A stretch of DNA of 64,000 nucleotides, from positions 25,245,783 through 25,309,782 of the forward strand of contig CM119267.1 in assembly GCA_051294375.1 (NCBI GenBank), given 5' to 3'. The stretch is from Paraspadella gotoi (lineage: Eukaryota; Chaetognatha). The notes below the pieces were generated by a model. That model made no database searches and had not been told where the DNA came from. It saw only the letters and a program-made list of their open reading frames with translations. Positions 30,929 through 43,000 of this stretch are shown one piece after another (the first letter of the stretch is position 1; every line of letters begins with the position of its first letter). The translations under genes were made by a program, and so were the position numbers.

Positions 30929-32770
30929 ATGACGTCGCCTTTGTCGGCAGAAGGTCCGGCGTCGTCGACGCGGTCTCGGAGCGACTCGTCGTCCTCCTTT
31001 GACGAGGAGAGTCTCGATCCTCGCGTCCAGATCGAACTGGAGAAACTCAATTTGGCCACCGACGCCATCAACCGACTCGAGCTGGAACTCGACGACTCAC
31101 GCGGCTCCTTTCGTCTGCTGCTCAACGAATCCACCCTTAAGCTCAACGCCCTCGCCAGGAAACTCGGCGGTTGCATAGACAAGGCACGCCCCTACTACGA
31201 CGCGAGGATGAAATGCAAGGAGGCGCAGACGGAGACGCAGAAGGCGGCCATTCGCTTCGAGCGCGCCAATAGTATGCACGTTGCCGCCAAGGAGATGGTG
31301 AGTTCATAGTATTAAGAATAAAGACTCTTTACAAATTTTGTTTTATATGTAGAACATCAATTGTTTATTAGGTAATATGCGAAATTTTCTATATGTAATT
31401 ATTATATTATTTATCTCACTTTTATTTTGTCTTTAGGTGGCCCTGGCCGAGCAAGGATTAGCCCGTCAGGGTCGCGGGGGCTTCGACCCGGCGTGGCAAG
31501 AGATGCTTAATCACTCTACCATAAAAGTTAACGAGGCAGAGCAGGAGCGAATCGCCAGCGAGTCCAACCACAAACTCGCCAGTCAACTCTATCAAGAGGC
31601 CGAGCAACGTGTCAAGTATCTCCAGAAGGATCTCAAGCGAAACATCGCCAAATCCAGGCCTTATTTCGAAACCAAGGCCAGGTTCAACCAGGTCGGGATT
31701 TAAATTTTGTTCATCTTAGATGTCCACATTGTCCTTTTTTTAATTAACTTATCTTTACAATCAACTCAGTTGATGGAGGAACAAAAATCTCGCGTCACCA
31801 AACTCGAGGAGCAAGTTTTACAAACGAAGAAACTCTACGCCGAGTCCCTTCGTAATCTCGAGCAAATATCAGACGAAATTCATCAGCAGCGCGAGGAGCA
31901 GCGAATGATCCGGTCCTTGGGAAGCCGCGGGTCCGGCGTCGGTGCCGAGACTCCGGATCCTCCCCATAAAGTGGAGACACCCTCGCCCGATCGTTCCAAG
32001 TATCCCTTCAAGCTTCATTCGCCTTCCGAGGCCGATTCTCCAAAAACCGCGGCCGCGGTGTCAAGCCCGAGATTTCCCTACAACCCCCGGAATCGGACGA
32101 GGAGTTGGAGCTCGCCACCGTCGACCTCAACGATATTCGCGAAAGTCTTAAGGAAATAAAAGAAAGTCTGAGCGCCTGCACGACCCCCGAGCGGGGCGCC
32201 AGCCCTATTCCTCAAGAGACAGTCGACGAGGGCGAGGAAGGGGCGGTTAAAGCGCCGGCGATAGTTCCGTCCAGTCCCTCTTCTTTCCGGGGCCTCAGTA
32301 GCGGAACCAGCGAGGGGAATCTCCTCGCCTCGGCCGCCGCGGGCGTCGGAGTCACCACTCGCAGCGCCTCGTTCACGTTCCGCTCGGGCGGGGCCTCTTT
32401 GACTCGTCCCTCTACTGCCATGAGTCGAGCCAGCTCCGCCGACGATCTTGACTCAGAGGCGGGGAGTTTGGCCTCGGTGGAGATGCTTGGCGACCAACAG
32501 ATCGAGATGCTCATGATCGACGATCAGATTCGATCGCAGGAGGCCGTCGCCTCGCGGTCTGACGTCAGTGGGGAAGAGTTCGAAGGCGCTGGCGAGGGTC
32601 TCACAAAAAGGGAGAGAGAATTGAATCAAGTGTTGAGAAGCATCTCGTTGAAGCATTCCGTGTCTATGGAGAAACTGCAGTCGATCGCGCTCAACATCAA
32701 AGAGACGAGCAAAAAGCCCATCATCAATTCGAAAAACGGAAATGATTTCTTCGACTTGGGATCTCCTTAG
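30929..32770 (+). CDS. SH3BP5: SH3BP5-like RAB11 exchange factor, with a frame break
   Basis: Exons 30929-31297, 31437-31691 and 31770 onward join in phase. They encode the long antiparallel coiled coil of SH3BP5 (VQIELEKLNLATDAINRLEL, YYDARMKCKEAQTETQKAA, MLNHSTIKVNEAEQERIASE, KRNIAKSRPYFETKARFNQL). SH3BP5 is a guanine exchange factor for RAB11. The third exon stays open in its frame only to 32159, but coding character moves to another frame (VKPEISLQPPESDEELELAT onward to TAG at 32770). A short non-multiple-of-three intron (for example 31942-32030 or 31971-32065) or a one-base indel must lie between about 31940 and 32065. The C-terminal part is Ser-rich and ends after KRERELNQVLRSISLKHSVS. 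Confidence 0.82.
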
Positions 32771-33301
32771 CTTCGCACTTTTTTTTTGTTGGTTCTTTTT
32801 TTTTTTTTTTTTTTTGTGATATCCTCGTTTTCACTTAAGAGGAATTTATTTAATTATATGATAATTATCTTCTCATTTTACAGATTCTTAACGCTCCTTC
32901 GATGAGAGCCTCTCCTTTATTATAGGCAAAATATAATTTTATGTTATACACGATATGTGTCGTGACGAAACGCGACAATAATTTTTTTTTTCGTAATTAG
33001 CATCCACCTTTATACAAATATGTTGCTGCGATTATTTATGATACGCCACACGCTTCAGCGCAAACGTGTATATCGTTCTCGAATTTTTCATAACCTAATT
33101 TTTCTAGTCTTACTTGTATGCTTGAAATATTCGTCGTTATCCCAGTTTTTGCCAAGTTACGTACCGAGTATCAGTTGCCTTAATATATAACGTTTTTTAT
33201 GGTAATAAGTTTGGCTAATTTCATTCGATTCGATATTTTTGTCCAGAATTTAAATTCGCCCTGTATAATTTCTACAACCGGCGCTCACTTCGGCTGTCTT
33301 C
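32771..33301. other. Spacer, no gene seen
   Basis: 531-bp AT-rich spacer with a poly-T run (about 32798-32816). No gene recognised. Confidence 0.55.
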
Positions 33302-36300
33302 ATGGTTACCATGCCTGTCGCAACGGTGGTTCAGCCGTTGGCGCACGGGAACGATTATAACCAGGCCGTTATTGGTAAGTTGAGACAAAAGTCTTTTTAT
33401 ATTTTATATTGATCGATGAAATGTAAATCTATTGTTCTTCGATCGCAGACGGTCACGCCGTTGACCATAATCTGACGTCTTCGACGCCTGATTTGGACAT
33501 AAGGACTTTGATCCTGACCCTGGGTCAACTTAAAACGAATATTCCGGTTGTGGTTAGAGACCACGACCTTCTTTTCCTCGACCTCTTTCTCAAGTCCATT
33601 GGCCTGCAGCGCCTTTTCAAAATTTGCCAGGGCGTCACCACCACTCTCGAATCGGGGTGGAATGCCGCCTCCGACGACGCCTCCAATATATCTCATCAGC
33701 TCTGCAGGTAATCGTGGCGAAATTAAAGAGCGTGCCGAGTTTTATTTTTTAAATTATCTTTTTTACAAATAATTTTTTTATTTGCACATTGCACAATTAA
33801 TTTCTTTCACCGCTTTATCTTTTCATTTTCAAATAGTAGTTGAAAACGATCATCTTTGCTTTCATTCTCTCTTTTTCTTTTCTGCTGTTTGTCTTTTTTT
33901 CATTTAAAGCTTTCTTGCTGTCACTCCGTCTTTGGGTAACAGTTTGACAGCTAGGGAGCTCGGTCATCTTCTGATCCAACCTCATATGAGAGCTCTTCTG
34001 TCCGCCCATGACCTTGTAGCTACAAAGGTAAAAGCGAACGTAACGGAAATTTAAAAATGAGGGATGCTGGGAATTTAAGGATTTATTGGTGGTCGGGGAT
34101 GTTATGACAGTTTTTGTAACCTCAGGCGGGATTCGAACCCGACTTACCCGAGATGGACGAACTCGACGTAGAAGAGTTGGAGGAAGAAGAAGAGTCGGTG
34201 AAGATCGTTCGGTTGGTGAAAAGGGACGAGCCGCTCGGGGCCACTATCAAAGCCGACAATGGTGAAGACTGAAGAGAAAATGTTCCCGATTGATGGATTG
34301 ATTGATTGATTGATTGCTTCTTTCTCTCACATAACCAGGAGGCGAAATTATTACGGTGGCCCGAGTGATGAGCGGCGGCGCGGCGGACAGGAGCGGATTG
34401 ATTCACGTGGGAGACGAAATTCACGAGGTCATTTTTTGACAAAAGTAGTAAATATCAATTCTCCGTTTAACTTTTACACATTTTTATCCGCCATATAGGT
34501 GAACGGAATTACGATATCCGGTCGATCACCGGACGAAGTCGTGCAGATCTTGTCCTCTCTCGACGGGACCATCACATTCAAACTCGTCCCCGCCTATCAA
34601 GAAGTTTCGGACAACAGAGAAAGCGCCGTCAGAATGAAGGTCTCGATTCTGTTTTTCGATTCATATATTTTGCACGATGACTTTTAGACAAAAATTGAAT
34701 AAAAATACATGTTTATTAAACCTATATTTTTTTAATCGCAGACGTACTTCAGTTACAACCCTTTGGAAGACAAGGTGATTCCGTGCAAAGAAGCCGGATT
34801 AGCTTTTCAAAAGGGCGATATTTTGCACATTGTCGACATGGAAGATCGAAATTGGTGGCAGGCGCGAAGAGAAGGAGATCCTAACAATCGAGCAGGTGTC
34901 CGCCAAATCCTCAGGAAACGATAACCATTATGGAATACTATTTAACTTATGGTAATATTTTAATATTATTTAACTTATGGTAATATTTTTTATTGAATCC
35001 CTAGGCCTGATTCCCTCTCGGTTGCTCCAAGAGCGGCGGGTCGTCCTCAAGCACAACGGACTCAAAAGCGGCGCCGAACTCGTTCCTCAGGATCTTAAAA
35101 ATCTGCAGAATGGCACCAACGTCAACGGAAACAACAACGCCACCGGTGAGATGAAGGAATCCGTAGCTCGGTCTTATTCTTTTTCGTCGTTGGAATCGGC
35201 AATGAACTCATTTCCGCCCAGGCAAAAACGACAAATCGAAGAAGAGCAAGAAGATGTTGAAGGTGATGTATCACGTGGACAACAGCGAAGACTTCGACAA
35301 AGACGAAGTTATGACCTACGAGGAAGTGGCGATATTTTCGCCGCGCACCGGCCCGCCTCGACCCATTGTCCTCGTCGGACCCCCTGGCGTCGGACGCAAC
35401 GAGATCAAGCGCTGCCTCCTCGCCTCTCGCCCCGACAAATTTCGCACCACGGTGCCCTTCACCACGAGGCCACCTCGACCTCACGAGCAGGACGGCGAGG
35501 AGTACCGCTTCGTCGACCGGACCGTCATGGAAGAGGACATCAGAGCGCACAGGTGAGAGAGAGAGAGAGAAAGAGAAACGAGGCTTGTATGGCAACAGCC
35601 GGGTTGCCTGTGATGCCCATTGGGATGGGGCATCTCACTGTTGGCTTTGGGGGCTTCCGACCCTCAGTGACGCATCCAGTCACTGGCGCGGTTACCCTAG
35701 GACGGTCTCGCTTTGCCAACGCAGAGGGAAGTCATTAGGACTGTGGATGGAACACTACGCCTGGGATGGTGTGTTCCCCCTCTGAGCCAATGGATTTGGC
35801 TGAACGATGGTGGACGTGAGGCGGTGTGAATATACCGCCACACTTGAATAGTTTGTTGGAATTGCCTTCCATTCTTCAGATTCATAGAACACGGCGAATA
35901 TCGCGGCAATCTCTACGGAACAAGTCTGGAGAGCGTCCGCGACCTCGTCGCCGCCAACCGAGTCCCCATCATCAATCCTCACCCGATGGCGCTGAAGAGG
36001 CTCAAGGCTTCGGACACAAAGCCCTTCGTCATCCTCGTCAAGCCGCCCCCCTTTGACCGCCTGAAGGCGACCAGGACCGCCGGCAACGCCAAGTCCACCG
36101 CCTACGAAACCTGCTCTAGAGCCTTTACCGATCAAGTGAATCTTCCATCGATTGTTTCTTTTTGCCTTTTCGTCATTGCGTGAAGCTGACGGGTCTAATT
36201 TGTTTGCAATTCAGGAATTGCAAAGCATGATTCTCGCCTCCATCAAGCTAGAAGCCAAATATGGTCATTTCATCGACGCCTCCATTATCAACGAAGATTT

Positions 36301-36949
36301 GAAGACCAGCGTCACGCAAGTTGCCGCAATTTCTAAGGTCTGTGAAAGAGAGATTTATATATATATAATATATATTAATTCATTTGACCATCATATACTT
36401 AATCAATATTTACTATCACTTTTTTAACTAGTGAAGCATAGTATAACATTAAAGCATTAAAGCATTAAAACATTAAATTATATTTATCAAGGCATAGACA
36501 ATAAAAAAAAATTTTGTAAAAAATTTATTTTTTAAAAACGGATTCAGATAGCCCATAAAAAGTTGTCTACACAAAGTATAATGCGTTTTTCAATATTTCA
36601 ATGATAAGTGGGTCAAATAATGGAAAAACTCTTTAAAATCATCATCATCATCGTCGTACCATAATTTTTATAGTTTTTGCTAATTTTAAGCAATGAAACA
36701 AAAAAATTTAAAAATATTGTAGTGATATTTCTTATTTATTTTTTTAATCTCTAACCGAATCCGTTTTAAAAATTCTGATTTTGAAAAAAAAAGATTTCAT
36801 GATTTATAGTAATACGATAAACTTTAAATGCTTTTATGTTATTAACTATATATAAAATATTAATTTTTTTTAAAATTTCGTTATCCTACAGGAATGTTCT
36901 AATGTTATTTATATTACAGAACTCTTAGTTTTTACTTTGTTCCACCTTA

Positions 36950-36980
<31 letters not shown>

Positions 36981-37071
36981 CTGCGTTTCATTTGTGATGA
37001 CAACTAAGATTTCGACTTTCCAGGCACTGGAGACGAATCCTCAGTGGGTCCCGGTCAAGTGGCTGGGATGA
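33302..37071 (+). CDS. PALS1: MAGUK polarity protein PALS1/MPP5 (stardust)
   Basis: Twelve exons join in phase to 622 aa: 33302-33374, 33449-33707, 33910-34027, 34126-34261, 34339-34427, 34499-34639, 34742-34895, 35005-35145, 35222-35552, 35880-36135, 36215-36337 and 37024-37071. Domains in order: L27 region (to about 145, ending [19 protein letters not shown]), PDZ (about 174-250, [20 protein letters not shown]), SH3 (about 273-335, [30 protein letters not shown]) and guanylate-kinase-like (about 416-615). The P-loop is GPPGVGRN, without the catalytic Lys, as in other MAGUKs. The end [12 protein letters not shown] matches the family C-terminus. PALS1 links Crumbs to PATJ at apical junctions. 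The UGA stop is followed by more open frame. Confidence 0.95.
35591..35839. repeat. String of six perfect short hairpins in PALS1 intron 9
   Basis: GC-rich insert with consecutive perfect stems: GGCAAC/GTTGCC (35591, 35603), GATGCCC/GGGCATC (35612, 35628), CAGTGA/TCACTG (35665, 35680), GGAACAC/GTGTTCC (35749, 35771), AGCCAA/TTGGCT (35785, 35796) and GGCGGT/ACCGCC (35820, 35834). It occupies most of the 327-bp intron. It is probably a SINE-like insertion or a structured RNA. Confidence 0.6.
36530..36772. mobile_element. Foldback element copy 1 (PALS1 intron 11)
   Basis: Imperfect inverted repeat. The left end TTTTTTAAAAACGGATTC pairs with the right end GAATCCGTTTTAAAAA (36757-36772). It shares ATAAAAAGTTG and AAGTGGGTCAAA with the two foldbacks near 57.4 and 58.0 kb. 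Confidence 0.6.
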
Positions 37072-40000
37072 CATGAGGCAACCGTTGACTCGTCCACCGC
37101 GTCCTCGTCAAGGCAAACGGACGCGGTCGTCAATCTCGTTCCACCTTCAAAGTCGCGGACGAGTCAATCGGGAAAGAGCAACTCTACGTCGTCCTCCGCG
37201 GGCGCCGGCGCCAAGGCCAAAGCCCACCAGACAGGGAACTCTCATCCCCACGCCAACGCCTCTCTCACGACGTCCTTCATCGCTACGCCCCTTCCGGACG
37301 GGGCGCCCGCGGTTAGTGTCTCAGTTGTTGACTTTTTTTTTTTACCAAGGAGTTCTGTCTCAACTGCGTTTCTCTTTCATGTTTAGCGGGCAATCGGCGT
37401 CAACAGAAAAGATCCTTCGACCTCATTGCCAGGTTTGTTTCTTAATTTCTCTCCTTTACTTCTAAACAAATGAATTTCCCTTCAATCCTCTTCCTTCTTC
37501 TCCTTTTCCAGGCAACAACACCACCATTGCCCCAACCCCGAATCACGTTCACTTTTCTTCCCCGAATCAACTGGGATCGAAACTCTCCTCTTCCGGCGTC
37601 GTCGTCGGCGCGCGCCCTCCCTCTGCCGGTTTCCCGACTTCCTCTCAGACTGCGCCCGCCATTCCTCCTCGTATTCCTCCGCCGCCTCCCGCCAAACAGA
37701 TCTTCGATCCTTCATCCGCCAATCCACTCGTCGATGCCGTTTTCCAACCGATTCCTTCCTCTCTGCGTCCGCCGTATCTCGAGGACGGTTCCTCGTTCGG
37801 CGTTCCCCTTTCCGCTCCTCTCCTCGCGCCCTCTTTCGGCGCCGAGTCGTCCCACGCGCAAATTCCTACCGGGAACTCTTACGCCATCTCTGCCGCATCC
37901 GTCGCCGCCGCCGTTCCCGCCGGCTCCGCCGCCCTGGTTCTCTCCCCGCTCGGCTTCTCCGCTGGATCCGTCGTCACTCAGGTATGTGGGTGAAATCCGT
38001 CTGCGGATTTTATTTATTTTAATTATTAGTTTACAAATAAAACCATTACAGTCATGCGCGCCAAAATAAGCGCGCCACTTTATATCAGCCTTTAAAAATC
38101 ACCCTGTATATTTGAATTTTATAAATTAAAAAAATAGGGTCATTCAATTCAACTTCATTCTACCCCATTTTATAAACTGGAAAGCGTTTATCAAAATGTC
38201 TCTCTATTACATTTTTACAAATGTTTTTAAGATTGCTAATCAAATTTTTAATTCAATATTATTGCAGTCGTTTAGGCTGCAACTCTTCAAATTCAGTGTA
38301 GATTCATTGTAGCTCGAATTTCTTTACCATCTATTTAACTGAAGATTTTGTTCATGACTGGAAAACCAACAGAGTAACAAGATTAATTGTTTAATTCTCC
38401 CCTTCTAAACTAACCCATACCGTGTTTTAACTTCATACCTAAAATTTAAAAAAAAAACGAAAAACAAATCTTTAAAAAATGTGCTTACCCATTTAACTTA
38501 ACAATTTTGTTATTTACCCATTTAAAAAAAAAGATTAAAAACATAATGTTGAAATATAAATAAAAACTTATTTTTTTTGTGATTACTGATGATTATAATG
38601 TATTTCTCGATATAATAGCTCTAATACATCAATGATTACGTATTGTTATGCTGAATGACCTTTCCTCTTAAAAGATGAAGAGTTTGGCATAAATTTTATC
38701 AAAATTGGGCTATCCATTTGGGAGCAGTGATTTTTTAACAAAGAAAAATACTCCACAGCAAAACTAAACGTAAAGAAATTGGATTCATTTATTAGATTAA
38801 TCTTTTTTCTTTCTTCTTTCTTTGTAATAGTAGGGACGTCTGGCGTTAAGCGAATAAAAAAGTTGTTATTTTACTCACTGAATAAAAATACTTAAAATAC
38901 TTACAAAATACATAAAATTAATAAAATTATTATTGCGATAACATTGTTCAATCACATGCAATACATCTAGTGCCTTTTTTTTTCATTGAAATCGATAGAT
39001 ATTAACTAAAAATATTAGAATTAATTTTTCTTTTTGATATAATAAGAAAACCAAACTTCCGTCACTTGATGTCGTCAGGTTACTAGTAAATATGCATTTG
39101 AGGATTCCAAATCTGTTTTTAAAATTGACCTACGTAGACGCGCATAGACACGATATGCCTTGAAAGCAAGTTGTTCCGTAACTGTTAAAAAAAAAGTAAA
39201 AAATCATGTAGGAACCTTAAAAAACATATGATTTAAATATGATAATTTAGGAGTTCAAACTTTGTTCCCCCTGATTTAAAAACTATTGACATAGGGCTAA
39301 TAGACTGTATTATCAGATTTTTAAGTTGTGGTCATCTTCAGGTGAAAATTAAAACCATTGCATAAAGTCCATTAGCTATATTAATATAAAAAAATTATTA
39401 AAAAACAACTACAATCTTTCAATAACACGCTAATGCATGTAGCTGTATGGTTAAATTATTGTTTTCAAGCGATTGCGACGATATTGTAACGCTTTTTTGC
39501 ATAAGTGGCGTAGTTGTCGTCGTCGTCGGCGTTTCAAATATAGATCGCCTTTTTTATGATTAAATTTGGGTGTATGAAGCTGAAAATTTATATACAGCTT
39601 CTCATCGATGTGCTTAAAATTGGGTCTGGACAGTTATTAAATATGTTTTGTTTACATTTTATCAAAACAAACAAATTTTCTCTCTTTTATTTTTATATTT
39701 CTTTCTCTCTCTCTTTTCTCTTTTAATTACATGTCTCTCTCCCTCTCTCTTTTCCCTAGTCACTGATTCATAATCATAGGGGGAAAAAACGAGTCTGCAG
39801 CTGGGTCTGCAGGGGCTTATTCTTTTTCTCTATTTTCTCCTGCTGCTTCTGCTGCTGCCTTTTGATTTCTTTCTCTGCAGCTGGCTCTGCAGGGGCTTAT
39901 TCTTTTTCTCTCTTTACTCCTGCTGCTTCTGCTGCTGACTTTTAAAAAATTTTTGTAACAATCTATTTCCATTTTTTGTTAAAGTTTTCGATCTTATAAT

Positions 40001-43000
40001 TCATTATAATTTTTAGGATGAGAAAATACTTTTTTTGAAAATGTATATTAAATTGATACAACCAATATAAAAATTATCCATTCATTTAATAATTAAGCTA
40101 TCTTGCCCATGGCTTTGGACAGGCTTTGGTGGTTTTACAAGATAATAGCAGGTCTCTGCAAGCTTTTAATGAAGACTCTCTCACAGTCTCGTTTATACGC
40201 TATTGTAATGGCAAAAAATAATCATAATTATTAGCATTTTACCATAATTCTTTAGCCACACTACTTATAAGTAAGAAAATACTAAGTGAAAAAGAATCAA
40301 ATTATAATGAAAACAATATTTTTAAACAATTTTAAATGTCAAATAACAAAAGTAAACCGGAAGCGCAGAGACGACCGCCGCCAGGAAGATCTGGCAAAAC
40401 GCTGCGTCATTAGGAGTGCCGAAGAGAAAACCGCGCGGCGGCACCAAATCCAAACAAAGAGCGAGCCAGTGACGCCGTGCCTTTACTGGACAGTGAACGA
40501 ATGAGAGGTGGCCTGAATCCCAGCGAAGAGAGAGAATCTCTGAGGGCGATGGGCCGAGAAAAAGCGAGCGTTGGACCAAGGATCTCGGCGAGACCGGGAG
40601 TTTTGACGAGTCGATGACGCGCAGTGATGAGGCTGCAAACCAAGGAGAAAACGACCAACGTGATCCAAATCATTATTTTTTCTTAAAATATCTTTTCCAA
40701 AAAAATTTGTAATATTTTTTTTTTTGATATCCAGTTCACTAATTATAATTTAATCAATCAATTTGTCAATCAATATTTCATTTGAAGAGGTTCTTTCCTA
40801 CTTCTGCACTATCATTCAAAATGTTTGTTTTAAACGGAATACATTGTATTATCTCGAGAGGAAAAACGAGAGAAACCGATATAAAAACGCGTTTCCTTAT
40901 ATGGAGGAACGCTCGCACGATCGGACCTTACCGAGAGCACCTTGAGATACTTAATGAATGACTTTCATTAAACGATAAAAGTGGACTCTTTACAACGTGA
41001 ACCTTTATAACGATAGAGAAATGGGCATCAAATGAAAACTACGGATGCACTGTACATTGTAAAACACTAAACAAATGTAGCTAAAATAACGGTAACGAGA
41101 TAAAGGTAAAAGAAGACGCTCGAGTTACGATTGTGAAATCGAACGAACTGAGAGCGTTTGTTTTTTCTCTTCTCGAAGGTTTATTTGTCGATTCTGTGGC
41201 TTCACATTTAACATATTTAAAATACAAACCTGAAAAGTTATTCAAATAAAACAATGAATTTGTTGAAGTTGAAACTCCAGTAGTAGGACTAAACTCTGAC
41301 AAAAAAAGCCAAAGGTTTTTTTAATATATTCTTATACCGGCCAATGTAGAATGAGGGCAATATTGCTTTTGTTAAGTTTCAAAAAAATCCGACCATAAAT
41401 ATAGAAAATATTAACCAAAATCTTCGGAAAATCCACCCCTTCTTTGGAACATTTTTGCCATTGAAGATTTTTCCCGAATCTGACTCCCGGTTGATAACTC
41501 TTAGAATTCCGATCGTTAGCTCCTCTTTTACTTTTACTTTAAATAAAAAGTTCACCAAAATGGACTAATTCACTTTACCATGATCGTTTCATATAAAAAA
41601 AACTAAATAAAATATAAAGGAAAATTTTGAGAGCCCTTCAGACACTTTACCAGAGGATTCCAGACTTTGACGTCATTTGTGAAACTGGAGCATATCTCAA
41701 TCACGTTTATATTGTCTTGAAGTGAAAAAATCCCTTTCATTTCTATATAAAATAAAAGATAAAAAAATTTTTCGTAAAGAAGCAGTCAATTTGTTCTGGC
41801 TTGTTTGATATCAAGATGTTGATGATTTGACAAGAGGAAAAAAATGCAAGCCCTTCAGATGCAACAGGATCGGAATCAAGTGTTTTTACATCAATTTTTT
41901 AGCCCAATTTTTCCCAGGAGCGTTTATATTGTTTGGTAGTCAGATTTTAACGAAAATCTCCATTGAAAAAATCTTCCTCGATCTCTAAGAACGACGTTAG
42001 CTCCTACCAGTAGTTATTTTTACAAAATTTGGAAATCTGTTCTTTGACGGATTCGTTGATTCAGGACCAAAAAGGAAAAAAAGAACACGAAAAAACGATT
42101 TCGGACTCGGTAAGATCTTTTCGATTCGATAAATAGAACCAAATTTCCGAAACTCGATCCCAAACCTTTTTTCATAATATTTTTATATTTTTGGATAGAG
42201 AATGACTGGAATAATGTAAATCTTAAGTTACATCTAAATTGGCCCATGGGTTTAGAAGAAATCGACCAAAAAACAACCAAAATTCCTCTCCCTTTTTTCA
42301 ACATTCTAGCCTTTTAAGATTTTCGTCGATTCTGACTTCCTCTTACAAACTTATAATTCTGCTAGTTAATTTTTTTTTCCTTTAATGAGCGAAAGGAATC
42401 CACAACTTTCTAATCTTTTATAATGTCTAGGTAAAAAAATATAATACATTACATTAACATTGGAATATTGTGAAAGTGTAATGTCTTGTGAAGCCTGTGA
42501 AAGTTGAGTAATTAAAAAATTGCCTATTTTATTATTAAAAACTGACATTAAAGTGAAGAAGTTGAACACTCTTTGGGCTCCTTTCAGTAAACGTCCCTGT
42601 TCTCTAAAATAAGATAATGTTTACTTTTTGCTGGTGGAAAAGAAAGATAAATACTTAGACTGTGATGGGGTGAATAATATTTTGTAGAATTTTGTAAGCA
42701 TGCTTGTAAAATCAGACAAGCAATTATTTAAGTGACAAACAATTTAATTTTCTTTATCCAAAAAACTTTTAAGTTTTACTAGAGTACAATTTAGCTTTTT
42801 TTTCTTTAGAATCATTAAAAAGAATTTAATTTTTATTTATTCTTATGGGGTGTCATTAGTTTTAAAATTCTTATAATATTGACTTAGTTTGACACTCACC
42901 CTGTAAAGAGATTTCAGCAAAAATAATTCTAAAATTGTATCTTGAATGTGCCCTATGATTATGGCTTCATTTTGGTACTATTGCCAACCATTTATCTTTG

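Noticed and set aside
34122-34140. GCGGGATTCGAACCCGAC looks like the reverse complement of a tRNA T-arm.
   Set aside because: It is the start of PALS1 exon 4 (AGFEPD) in correct phase, and no acceptor or anticodon stem can be built around it.
37073-37465. Arg/Pro-rich ORF starting with ATG just after the PALS1 stop.
   Set aside because: It reads out of the frame that continues through the downstream exons. Its Arg/Pro bias is typical of a shadow frame of GC-rich coding DNA, and it runs through a likely intron.
37470-38069. 199-codon ORF with an apparent signal peptide (MNFPSILFLLLLFQ).
   Set aside because: The hydrophobic start is the translated pyrimidine tract of an intron acceptor, and the rest is a shadow of the real exon 37512-37985.
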